64,000 nt of DNA from Lepiota brunneoincarnata (taxonomy: Eukaryota; Basidiomycota; Agaricomycetes; Agaricales; Agaricaceae). Made by a program: the position numbers and the translations under genes. Below the pieces are notes generated by a model. It saw nothing but the letters and a program-made list of their open reading frames with translations, did not search any database and had not been told where the DNA came from. The first letter of the stretch is position 1. Each line of letters starts with the position of its first letter. The DNA lies in contig JAEBUN010000009.1 in the NCBI GenBank assembly GCA_023014365.1, positions 1,302,001-1,366,000 on the forward strand, read 5' to 3'. Shown piece after piece: positions 32,330 to 42,885 of this stretch.

Positions 32330-33956
32330 GATGAGAAGCGCCTGAGGGGTGGTTAATTGGGCCTTTGGACTCGGATGTATCTTCCATCCTCAATATACGA
32401 GCTGTAGATATACTGTAGGCTCGGCATCAGACTTGTGCGAAAGCAAATGCAAAACATGATAGTTTGATCGTGATCTCTGGGCGGTGTTGGGAGGTGATAG
32501 TGGCTCCACAACCATATTGTAAGCATCTTCCAGGAAATGAGATGAGGTGGGCCTTCACCCATCTGGCGTTTTAACCTGGAGCGCCGAAAACGTGGCAAGC
32601 ATTATGTGGGCTTTTCTGACCGAGTAATCAAAGTAGTTGAAGCAAACTCCATTGTCGATGGGTAATGGCCGTTGCATACCTTGAATCTTAATGGAAGGAA
32701 AGTGGCTGCCCATTCACTTGAGTTCAACGGAGTTGAGGCCGCCACTGTCAGGATGCATTGACTATGAGAGTGGAGGACAAAGCATCATCGCGGCTCGGTA
32801 CTCATTTTTCAAAAGAGGCGCCGAGCCTCAGCGGTTCAGTGGTCAGAACATACGGGACCGAGGTGACCGATCTGACCAGGATCTGACCATAAGGGTGACT
32901 CGATTCTTCCGTCCTACTGCGGTTCACACTTCATTGCGGTTCCACTGTCAGCTGCCAGTAAGACGGCGCTCTGAATCCTTTTACCATTCCTCATTATTGG
33001 TACCAACACACTAAATTACAAGGAGGTGAGCAAGTGATCTGTCTGGTTCAGGTGGTTGGAATTGGAGCATGGAAGATGTTAAATCCTACGGGACTCGAGC
33101 TGAGTTTTTCACTATTCTCGTGCATCTCAGGCCTCAATGTCCAACTATCAGCTATGCCTAAAATATTGCTGAATAGATGCTGAGAACATCCCCATTGGCT
33201 CGCAAGGTAAACTTGTGGATCTTGAGGTTCCACAGCATGTTTCACGACTGTAAGCACATGAAAACTTTGTCTGATATGAACTGACCACCATCAACTTCAT
33301 GGGAGTAAAGATAGATTTATCGATGAATTGATTTGGCGCTTACCTTTCAGGCAAGGGCTGCGGGCATTGATAGCAGCTTTAGAGATAGCTAAAGGCAGGA
33401 ATCAGTAGTGTCTCCATCATTCATCATCCTCCTGAATGTGATTTTTTGATGTGTGGAAAACTCGACGACAAGATCGGGCGGACGATCCCGCAGCTCGACT
33501 AGATAACCATGTGAAACCAAGGTCCATTTGCATCTGTCATACTTGTCCGCAGAGTTTTTTTTATTGCCAACATAGATACAAGGCTTACAACCGAGGCCAG
33601 ACCGCCGCGCACGAGCCGAGACCAAGTGACAGGGCAACCTTTAATTTGATGTCGATTTTGCTTTGGGTGACTTCCAGACATGATCATCATTAATTTGTGT
33701 AGGAACCGAAGCATCAGGAGTGGGGGAGGGGGCTATTGCCTATGAGTGTCGTATGATATGGGTCGAAGCCACATTCCGGATAGAGACATGAGACCGTGGT
33801 ATCCAGCGGAGCTCAGCTCTCCCTCAACCTTCTCCGCTACTCTCGCAGTTTTGAGGACAGAATATCTGTCCCGGGGTTATGATTTAGTAATAAGTTGCAT
33901 TGGTGGGATCTAATGGGGATTAGTGCAGCTTTGCAGGGAAGGACCTTGCTACTTAC
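32330..33956. other. Gene-poor region
   Basis: 1.6 kb between two minus-strand membrane-protein genes. Short frames on both strands (for example 32691-33014, 33389-33637) have no recognisable domain. A final exon of the gene to the right may lie in this interval, but I could not identify it. Confidence 0.4.
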
Positions 33957-35718
33957 CTTTGATTGTCAGTGCGTGGAGGTTCAAACAGTCGTATGTCATT
34001 GAGCTCCATCATTATTAACGGGGTCGATAGCAGTAATGTGGTGAGAATTACAACAGCAAGCAGGGTCATCAAGAAAGGTTGACTGGTGACCAGCGCAGGG
34101 TCGCTGGTGGTCACTTGTCGCGTTCCTAATAATCCACCTTCGTGATGGTTTTACCACCAGAGTCCTCAGTGACTGCGCCGCTGAGGTAGGCCTTTGCTGC
34201 AGATTGAAGATAGAAGTTCAGGTTTGTACTGATGTTCTCCAGCTCCAATACTCCACCGTCAGATGGGTCCAGGAAAAGTGGGATTGCGTGATCAGAAAGG
34301 AATTGACCAGAGGCTGGGGCGGGTTCGATGGCCGTGAAAAGTGCCTGAGAGAAGATTACATTGGCAGCATGATTTGGCAAATTCCCTATGGGTACACCTG
34401 GGTGCTGCCACTGAATAAGAGATAACGTCCCGCGTTCAAGAAGAACATCTCCAACTGAGAGTCCAGGATGAGGCTCGCACAACAGAGTGCTCGCCCGGAA
34501 CACCACCTCCTTTTCCCCGTTTACCAGAAATGTGAGGGGATTGGAGGGGACAAGACTGAGACCTAGTCTGCTACGTTCTGCCCCAGAGGCATTGGATGGG
34601 AGGGGAAGGGTTTCGTTGACAAAGGCAGGGCCCTCAAGGAAGAGAAAGCCCGCCGCCGAGTTCGCGGCAAGAGTACTTATATTGGTTGAGATGAGCGGTA
34701 TGACCATCTCTGTTGTGTCACAATGTGAATGTACATTCACGGTGCAATTGAGGTGGAGGGACCTACCAAAGTCTGAAGGATTTATCGAAGTAAAGGTGTC
34801 ATTTTGGGTCCGCACCCCCCACTGGTGCCCGTCCACGGTGAACTCATGATCCGGAGAAGCCACGCTCGAGACGTATGATAAGGGTCTTTCAGGGTGCAGA
34901 GCATGCCAGGCGCAATCGTAGTTGTATGTCACAATATCCGTTGAGTACCTGATTGCACCTTCCCGAGATTCCAGACCTGGCTGAGGCCAAGGAATAAGCA
35001 TCCATTCTTCTGCGGTCCGATACCCGAACGTGTAATTCTCTCTAGGGTTTCCATCCTTAGAACAACCTCAGCCCTTTCAGAGGCGCGGTCCTCGCTGGTA
35101 TTCGGAAACAGGCCCAAGGTAGAGCTTAATGTCAGGTTGCTCAGCTGGATCTGCTCTGGGGACTGGATAGTAATTGAGTTGACGGTAAGCACGGCAGGGC
35201 CAATGGGTCCCAAGGCCATCAAGACAATGGCCATGGCAAAACCCACGCCATATTGAAGTGTTGCTGTGGGAGAAATGAAATGTTTTGCTCGTGATTGTGG
35301 AGACTCGATCTGTCTTTCCAGGCTTCAATACTCCTGTGCGATGATATTGTGCCATGCATTCCATGCTGAAGACATGGGATTTCAGGTCCTGAGCCACAAG
35401 GGCGGCAAGGGCGTGCCATACGACTGCTACAGCGGTGGTGAGTGCCTTGGCATCGCTGTTAGCCAGGGGAAGAACGATTGGCTTAAGAAGGCAGAAGAGG
35501 CCCAGGAGAAGAAAGCCACCTGCAAGCAAGAGGAAAGTAACGAGACGTAGGTACAGACGCCGAGTATTCTTTTGGGTAGCTTGGGAGTCGTTTGGAGTTC
35601 TGAGAGAGGTTTGGAGAGTTGGGAGGACAGTATGGGAGGCAAAGTTATGGTCTGAGTGGCCCGGATTGTAGAGAGGAATGGTCTCTTGTGCTGTGGCATC
35701 TGCGGAATCGGGAGCCAT
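33957..35718 (-). CDS. Membrane protein with large extracellular domain, frame-broken
   Basis: Unrecognised family. The start is ATG at 35718 (MAPDSADATAQETIPL). After a cytosolic head come a strongly hydrophobic segment (LVTFLLLAGGFLLLGLFCLL), a second (TTAVAVVWHALAALVAQD), then PGKTDRVSTITS and a third (AMAIVLMALGPIGPAVLTV). A roughly 350-residue ectodomain with several N-x-S/T sites follows (NLTLSSTLGLFPN, NYTFGYRTAEEWM, NISTNLNFYLQS) and a C-terminal span (LMTLLAVVILTTLLLSTPL). The frame changes near 35245, near 35060 and at about 34140, where one G seems missing before GGLLGTRQVTT. The last visible exon ends at a GTAAGT donor at 33956, so the true C-terminus is unknown. Confidence 0.6.
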
Positions 35719-36357
35719 GGGTGGCCGTGTGTGTTTAAAGATCATGAGCCTTACCTCCCACTTTTCAATAGTTTCGACCTGGGGTCGTGATGTATCGCTG
35801 CCATAGAAATGCCGTTCATGATGGGTGATGAGGAGGCGATGTGGTTCGAAGCGCTGATGGACGTAGAGTCGTATCTTACCGTCTCTAATTATCAATCAGA
35901 CGCTGGTGCGATGAAAAGACCACCGTCAGCTTCATGACAGATCCAGTTGGCTCGCTAGGGCTTGGTAAAAGGGGAGCTGACATGGGAGCTCGTCAGGGTT
36001 GCTCATTGGCGAATGGGTTCATGTACTTATGTATCTGACGTAAACCTTGCGTGGGATGCCGGAAATTGGATATTCACCAGAATAATAATAAAACCATTTT
36101 GATCGCATCAGAAGCATTCTCTTGATCATGTCGCATCTGTTGTCCCCCACGACAATCAAATCACACAAACAAATCACAAAAACGGAACACGAAGAATGTA
36201 TTCACCCTTATGTTCACTCTCCCAGTCGTTTAGCTTACCCTCTCTCCACCAGGCAAGTGGGGTCGGGTTGTATAACCATACACTCCTTTTTCTTTTCGTT
36301 CATTCCGCTCGGTCATCCTCCTCCCCCCCCCTCTTTTTTGTGGTTTCTCTTTCCTAA
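35719..36357. other. Divergent intergenic region
   Basis: About 640 bp between the start codons of a minus-strand membrane protein and the plus-strand TMEM198-like gene. It contains a long pyrimidine stretch before 36358, common upstream of fungal start sites. An upstream exon of the minus gene (frame 35895-35770) is possible. Confidence 0.5.
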
Positions 36358-37720
36358 ATGTGCAAGTGGGCCTTGGTCTCGCCTTTTCTGATTTTTTTAT
36401 ATTTTCTTCACGCTTTTTCAATATGCGCCACGCTGGCAACGCCCATCCCTCACTCTCCCCTATCTCCCATTTCCGTCCAACTCCAGACACGCGACCGCTA
36501 TATCCTCAGGAACAACACAGTCACCGGAGCACTACAGGCATTCAATCCAGTGACACGTCTGCCCGTAGCTCAAGGTAAAGCGTCGGATGGAGGTGGCAAG
36601 GGGTTTGACGCTTCCTCGGGGATATGGATCGCCTTCACTCTCATTGTTGGTATTCCATTGTCCTTTGCAGGCATCAGAGGATGGCGGATGACAACGGGTG
36701 TTGGTCTTGGCCTTGGCGTTGCCGTGTGTGGTACGTCTCTCGCCATTCTAAACCGACAACAACAACGCAAAAATTTTCTCAACATTGTGAAACGTAGCTT
36801 GGTCGGCATTTGTGAATACAATGGGTGCCACGGGCATCTCAGACATCCTACTCACCGCAATCGTCCTCGTATTCTTCATCCTCGGTTTTATATTTGGATT
36901 ATTCGAAACCGGGAGGATTGCAGGAATGATTCTGCTAGGATTGACAGGCGGTTTGAGCCTTGGCATCCGTTGCATATTGCTACGGCCTGGATTGCTGATT
37001 CCTGTTGGAAGCGATGGCAGTGGCGCAGGTTACGCCGTAGGCTGGACGCTAGTCGCCATTCTGGGGCTCATTGGAGGAGTGTCGGTTGCTTGGACAAAAT
37101 ATCAGAGGAGTGGCACGGCAAGTTTCTGCCCCTATCATCATCTTCATTCAAAACTCATGCATTCTTCTCCCCTCCCCTCCCCTTTCTCTAGCTCTTCTCA
37201 TGCGCCGCGAATGGCACATTCCTCGTCGCCCTGGGCGTTGATATAATCATCAACAGACAGGCAGGGATGGGTAGAGGCCTGATATTTTTATTCGACAGGA
37301 ACTCGTCGCACATAGTCGTGAGTGCCCTCGAATCTCGTGTCAACCAACCGACCTCGTTATCAACGTTCGCTCTCTCCCACACAGGACGTTATTACAAAAG
37401 GGTATAATCCACCAACGGCCACTCTCATAATTATAGGAGCTTCAATTGCGCTCATGTCAGTCGCTTCCTTTCCCTATTTTCGTACCCCCAATAATTCCCA
37501 TATCTTCTCACTTAGACCTCTTCTCGCATACGCCCAACACCGAGTATTCAAGGCACCGTTCAATCGTCGGCATCTCGACTCTGACACTGAAGATGATGCA
37601 TCCAGCGAGAAGCACGCTACGCGGTTAACACGTCCCCGTGGAAATGCGAGTAGGGTAATCAGCGGGTTATGGGATGGTACGCTTTTTAGGGGAAAGAGTC
37701 CGAATCGGTTCTCTGTATAG
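36358..37720 (+). CDS. TMEM198/TM7S3-like multi-span membrane protein
   Basis: Fungal membrane protein with the TM7S3/TMEM198-like domain; biochemical role unknown. A signal-like hydrophobic start (ALVSPFLIFLYFLHAFSICA) precedes a lumenal stretch and several spans: SGIWIAFTLIVGIPLSFAGI, AIVLVFFILGFIFGLFET, IAGMILLGLTGGLSLGI, AVGWTLVAILGLIGGVSVAW, NGTFLVALGVDIIINR and PTATLIIIGASIAL. The tail is basic and Ser-rich. Exons join cleanly: donor near 36731, then 36799-37117, 37192-37317, 37385-37455 and 37505-37720. The 74-nt intron at 37118 starts GCAAGT rather than GT. No frame breaks. Stop TAG at 37718-37720. Confidence 0.82.
37118..37191 (+). other. GC-AG intron of the TMEM198-like gene
   Basis: The exon ends GGCACG, the intron starts GCAAGTTTC and ends CTTTCTCTAG. 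The join SGT-LFSCAANGTFLVALG keeps the frame and the span. Confidence 0.8.
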
Positions 37721-37935
37721 ATTTCTCTTTTGAAACATGTGAGAGTGGAGTGAGATACGTGTCTGATCACACCCATATATTTCGCCTGGTACGCTGGGAG
37801 TGGTTGCCATTCCATGTGCGCACTGGGTGTTATTTTTATTCATGATGATTGTGTCGTAATTGACAGGCATATTCGGGGATTTCATTTTGCGCAGCGCATA
37901 AATGAGGTTTTCGATTCAATTAATTTAATATCTGG

Positions 37936-39809
37936 TTATGTTATTTGGCGCGAGAGATATGTCGGGGGTGTAAGAAGGAACTCGTTGACGCGTTTAAGGA
38001 TCGCCCGAGAAGGGTTGGCTCGCGGCTCACTCTCAATAATCCACTCGAGGCGGGTCCGTATAGTTTTCTTGTCAACTAGAAAATAGGCCCTCAGCCTGCG
38101 TCCAGGAAAAGGAAAAAAAAAAAAAGGAAGCTTCACCCTGTATCTTTGTCCCACCTTCCCTCCACTCCCCTGCATCACCAAAGAACAACTGAATAGCAAC
38201 AAGCGCGATCCCTACGCTCATATCTAACTGTGTGCCCGCGTCATTCCCGCATCCTTCAAGTAAGCACACTGCATTTGATGGATCAGAAGAGATGTGGGAT
38301 TGGATGAAAGGAATGGTGGCTGGAAGAATGTGTTGCAGGAAGTGAGCGTCAGGTTTTGATTTGAATTTGGGCGTTGCTTGGAGATGGAGGATTCTAGGGG
38401 TGGAGCTCAGGCTGACATTGAGATCGGCATCGGCGTTGGACCTGGATTTGGTAAGGGTATGTGAGAAGTCAAGAATGATGTAGCTTGATTCCGGGCTCTG
38501 AGTTGGGTTCGACTGGAGGGTGCCCAGGATAGTACTGAGATCTGTGGGAGAGAAGGAAGCAAGGCGGATGCGGCCTCTGACTTTCTTAATCGGTGTCAGT
38601 GGGGGAACCGGGCCAAAGAGAGTAGGCGATGGGGTGTGGGATGGAGGTGAAGAGCTGAGGATCTGTTTGATCAAAATTTCTAAATTTGCGCGGGGAGCCA
38701 ATATCAGTCCTGTACGGTGTTGCCAGAATAATTGCGGTGTTAACCCCTATGCATGCGGTCACAACTAGCGGGAAGAGGGAAAGGTAAAAGAACCCTGCCA
38801 TGCCCCATAACTCATGATCATCCCCTGATCCTTGAACGTAAGCATAACCGCCCTCACGCCTCTCTACGCCAGCCTCGACCTGTTTTGATGCGGAGACGCA
38901 GATGATCGGAAGAAATGTTGGTAAATCATGGTGTGAGTGGAGGACGGGGAAGGAGGCGGTGGAGGGGGTGACCCAAAATGGCCTGAGGGGTGCTAGGAGG
39001 TCGAGCGGTAGTTCAAAGGAGGAGTCCTGCAGAGTCAAAATCGGGTGTCACTCATCATGACACAAAAGAAGGAAAGCATGCACTCAACAGCCAGCGCTTC
39101 AGCCCACCCGTCTAATCTATGAGCAATCTGGTGATGCTCTTGAACACTGACAACTCCTGGAGGCGTGTACAACTCTGTGGCCCACTTCGAACCTTGTTCA
39201 CCTGCTTCATTGGAACGACGGCGGATAGAGATCGCACGGTTGACGACGGCACACCAGATAGGTACGGTCTTGGACAGGGCATCTGGCATACGCTTCCCGG
39301 CTCTTGTTGAATCTACCAGCAGAATTCTGGGTGAGGATGTTTAAGACCTTTCACTGCTCCGAAACAAACAAACGCTAACCCGTGTTTTTCAGCGATAAGG
39401 GGCAATAAGTGTGGATTCGCTCTCCTCAGGTTGAATCCCCAGTTGTTGGTGTGCCCATCGGTTGACTTGAAGTAGGCGGGTAGGTTACTTGCCTAAAAAC
39501 AGGACTGTTCATGTACGTTTGATGTGGGAAGCCTGATGACTGACAAGAGCAGGATCGGTGTACCAAGCACCACAGCGCAGATTTGCTGGGTAAGCGCACG
39601 GTTCAGTGGGGAAACACCGTCGTGGGCGATGAGAACGTACCGAGGAGCGGAAAATTGGGGTAGCGGTTATTGACGCTGTTTACAAAGGTGATATCCTCCT
39701 GAATAGAGTGTAGACGGTTGTATATATCCAGCGACTCTCTACGAAGAGCAACAAGAGCGTCATGGGTGGATTGATTGGCGTTAAAAAACTGTTCAACGCC
39801 ATTGGCCAT
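37936..39809 (-). CDS. RIT1: tRNA A64-2'-O-ribosylphosphate transferase (initiator tRNA modification)
   Basis: Enzyme that adds a ribosyl phosphate to A64 of initiator tRNA-Met so it is not used in elongation. It starts at 39809 (MANGVEQFFNANQS); family stretches in order are LDIYNRLHSIQEDITFVNSV, LRCGAWYTDP, AYFKSTDGHTNNWGFNLRRA, LVDSTRAGKRMPDALSKTVP, LYTPPGVVSVQEHHQIAHRL, PLRPFWVTP, PIICVSASK, YAYVQGSGDDHELWGM, then a divergent part, CLLEGCGNDAGTQLDMSVGI and the C-terminal IRTRLEWIIESEPRANPSRA, LKRVNEFLL. The join after ELWGM (near 38800) needs a phase that no GT or GC donor gives, perhaps a one-base error. The stop is TAA at 37936-37938. Its ATG is only 23 bp from that of the F-box gene. 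Confidence 0.92.
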
Positions 39810-39832
39810 GATAAGCAAGATCAACTTGACTC

Positions 39833-41339
39833 ATGACCACGATGGTCACGAAGACTTGTCCGTATTGTCACTCCTCTACCAATGCCGTCCCATTGCAGAG
39901 TTCAGAAGAGGGATTAGTCGATGAAGTAGCGCACATTCGTAACGAGAGACGTCGACTGGATGGTCTCATTGCAGCGCTCCAGCGCAGACTCAACGAGATA
40001 CAGTCACCTGCGAGCGTTTTCCCACCAGAGACGCTTGCCCTCATTTTCGAGTATGTTTGTTCGACACAGTACTCCGGGTCACGGCCAGAAGAGCCAGCGA
40101 AACGGAAACGCCCTCAGATGACCCTTGGCGCCGTTTCCTCCTCCTGGCGACAAGTTGTATGGTCGAATCCACGGTTGTGGACGTCGATTTATGTGGTGTT
40201 TTACCCCCAAAGTATGCGCTGAGAGCGTGCAAGTCCTACGCTTGTTCCTTGGAAACTCAGGCCGCTTGCCTCTGGCTGTTGATCTTGACTGGTATAATGA
40301 TTACGACAGGTCTCACGCCAGTGCCCTGGTAGACCCGGTTATTGATGAACTCCTCATCGAGAACCTACCCAGGATTCGGGAGCTTCGTTTGACCCAACCA
40401 CCGCCGGTGTGGTTTTCCTTTACCCACTGCTTACCCCAACTCACAGTACTCTCGATCAACCACAGCTCGTGTATTAATTTTCGAACGCGAGACCCCGATC
40501 TACTCTTTCCGAACAGTCCCCTTGTCCGCCGCCTCTCTCTTCATGATGCTGTGAGAGAACCCTCCACGAAAGTCGATCTCCCCTGGCACATGATCAGCAG
40601 CGTGAACATTTCCTCGGTCCCAATCCAAGTTTGTATTAAATTGTTGGTCCAATGTCCCAACTTGACCGAGTATCTTGGCAAGTCGCCTAGGCTCGTTCGT
40701 GAAACAAGTGAAGTTCCACGACTGCCGAGCCCGTTGGTGCTACAGCACATGAAGTCTTTTTGCTGGGGTGCTTTTCCTGACCCACTGAACCACACCCTCC
40801 TCCAATCCATCCGTTTGCCTTCTCTTCGAACATTACGATGGACCCATGAAGCCAACCTCGAAATCCCCCAATCGTTTTTCAGAGGCCTCCCACCAACGCT
40901 TTCCACCCTCCAGCTGGACTCTGGCGATCCTTGGGTTCCAAGTTATGGCGGACTCATCCATAAATGCCATTCCGATATTGACCATGTCGAGCATCTGATA
41001 TTGGCCAACTTTTATACTCACGATATCCTCGGTATTCTTTTCGAGCTTCAACACGGGAATGGGATTCTGCCCAGGTTGAACACGTTGACCATCCAAGGGT
41101 GCAGGGACTCCACGAAATGGTCCATAAAGGGCAGAACTGGGTGTCTTGCACCACAAGTCACGGCACGTGTAACGGATGTCCTAGTAGAAAGAGTTCACTC
41201 GAATGGCGGCCAGTTCAATCTTATTGTGGATTTCATAAGGATTTGTTGGACGGACCGGGATAAGGAGAGATTGAAAGGAGCGAATAAGGATCAAAGGCTC
41301 AATATTATCGAGGGTTCGAAGAGGGTGACTTGGCTGTAG
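39833..41339 (+). CDS. F-box protein with leucine-rich C-terminal region
   Basis: Probable SCF ubiquitin-ligase substrate adaptor from the large Agaricomycete F-box family. It starts MTTMVTKTCPYC, with CPYC hinting at a small zinc-binding head, then a coiled coil (HIRNERRRLDGLIAALQRRL) and the F-box (SPASVFPPETLALIFEYV...VSSSWRQVVWSNPRLWTSI). LRR-like segments follow (VQVLRLFLGNSGRLPLAVDL, LPRIRELRLT, LPQLTVLSIN, LPSLRTLRWT). The frame shifts once near 40217, where a C seems extra in AGTATGCGCTGAG; removing it joins YPQSM to AESVQVLRLFL. No intron is needed. The stop is TAG at 41337-41339. It is divergent from RIT1 with overlapping promoter space. Confidence 0.85.
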
Positions 41340-41550
41340 CCCTTACTCACTGCCATTATGAGATGAGCGGTTCGTGGTGCGACGAAGCTTAACAAATTTG
41401 GCAGGCCCACAGGAATAGGCTGCTCGTGGTGGTGGTGGTAGAGGCACATGTAGATATCTTATCATGCTCTTAATTGTTTCCCCCGCTTGTTGCGATAATC
41501 AATCCCGCCATCAATTAGCTAGAGAGACTCTCCAAAAAAAAAAAATTACT

Positions 41551-42792
41551 GCCATGTCTAGTGATCCATCCTCCTACAAAATCCACACAATATACCTCCC
41601 CTCATCCTTCCCCAACACCACACCTACACCAATCGCGACCCTCCTACCCACCGCATTACGCGACTCTCTCACACATGCGCCTAAGTACGCCACACCCTAC
41701 CCTTCCAACCCTTCCTACGAAATCCTCCACACGCCTTTCAAAGGCTTCGGGATGTTCGCCAAACGTCCAATCAAAGCCGGCCAACTCATTCTAGACGAAC
41801 ACCCCGTTCTTATCGTCCCTGAACGTCCTCTGCCTCATGGCGATTCGGCTGCTAAACTGTGGGATGACCTGGGTCTTTCTTTACCCGAGAAGGAGAGAGC
41901 AGAGATGCTGACGATGGCCAATTGCCGACCGGTGAAAGAGTGTCCGAGTCCGGTTGAGGGTATCGTCCGAACGAATGCTTTGGTCCTTGACTTAACCCCG
42001 AAGAAGGAGAAGAGGAAGAAAGATGAGGGTGCTTTTACTACCGAGCGTTATGGTGGTGTATTCCTCAAGATTAACCGATGTAATCACAGCTGTGGCCCCA
42101 ACGCAGCACATAAATGGGATGTATCGAATCTCTCTTCCGGGCTCTATGCTCTGCGTCCGATCGAACAAGGAGAGGAAATCACCATTTTTTACACCGACGT
42201 CACTCAGCCTCGGGATATCCGACGTGCAGAGCTACAGCGAAATCACAGGTTCTTATGTACCTGCCCGCACTGTTCACCAACACCATCGGAGGGAGGAGGA
42301 GAGTCCATTCCAGAGTTGATCACAGAGAGCGACACAACCCGCCATCACCTCCGCCACTGGCTCTCCACCCACCCCTCATTTCCAAAGTGGTCTACCGATT
42401 TGTGTAGGGCAGATGACACCGTCACCTCTTCGCACCTCCTCGCACTCTCCCTCATTGATAAAGAGAACCTCCACTTTCTCCAGCACATCTTTATCGAAGA
42501 ACTCGCTCTGTCTTACGCGATTCTCGGAGACGAAGATGGGTTCCGGTTTTGGGCGAGGGATTTCGTGCAGAGATGTACGGTTGAGGACCCGGAGAGAGCG
42601 AGGGAGTTTGAGAGTTGGCTGGAGGAGCCAAGGAGGTATAAAAAGTGGGGTTGGAGGAAGAGGCAGCGTGGCTTGGGTGAGTTGTATCTTTGGGTTGGAC
42701 GCCTGCTATACGTTGGTCTTACTGATGTTCTTGTTGCAGAATCCAAGAGAGCTTCGTCACCTGTGTATGGTTATTCTCCCTTGATGCTCTGA
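41551..42792 (+). CDS. SET-domain protein (SMYD-like lysine methyltransferase)
   Basis: Putative protein methyltransferase of the fungal SMYD-like group. The ATG at 41551 follows an A-rich run. SET signatures are visible: KGFGMFAKRPIKAGQLIL at the domain start, FLKINRCNHSCGPNAAHKWD holding the NHSC/G-P-N core, and GEEITIFYTD, with a post-SET cysteine cluster FLCTCPHC. No MYND finger is seen between them. Helical C-terminal half (LHFLQHIFIEELALSYAILG). A 63-nt GTGAGT...TTGCAG intron (42677-42739) near the end has no stop and is a multiple of three, so retention would only add 21 residues. Stop TGA at 42790-42792. Confidence 0.9.
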   Translation, partial: AMSSDPSSYKIHTIYLPSSFPNTTPTPIATLLPTALRDSLTHAPKYATPYPSNPSYEILHTPFKGFGMFAKRPIKAGQLILDEHPVLIVPERPLPHGDSAAKLWDDLGLSLPEKERAEMLTMANCRPVKECPSPVEGIVRTNALVLDLTPKKEKRKKDEGAFTTERYGGVFLKINRCNHSCGPNAAHKWDVSNLSSGLYALRPIEQGEEITIFYTDVTQPRDIRRAELQRNHRFLCTCPHCSPTPSEGGGESIPELITESDTTRHHLRHWLSTHPSFPKWSTDLCRADDTVTSSHLLALSLIDKENLHFLQHIFIEELALSYAILGDEDGFRFWARDFVQRCTVEDPERAREFESWLEEPRRYKKWGWRKRQRGLGELYLWVGRLLYVGLTDVLVAESKRASSPVYGYSPLML

Positions 42793-42885
42793 TATGCGTT
42801 TGATCTTTGTGCATCATCCTAATTCTTCCTCAAATTAAAGTACATTCCCTGGGTATATATACAGTTTATGATACAGTAGTAGAAA

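Noticed and set aside
34487..34849. 120-codon plus-strand frame
   Set aside because: It is antisense to the well-composed ectodomain of the minus-strand membrane protein.
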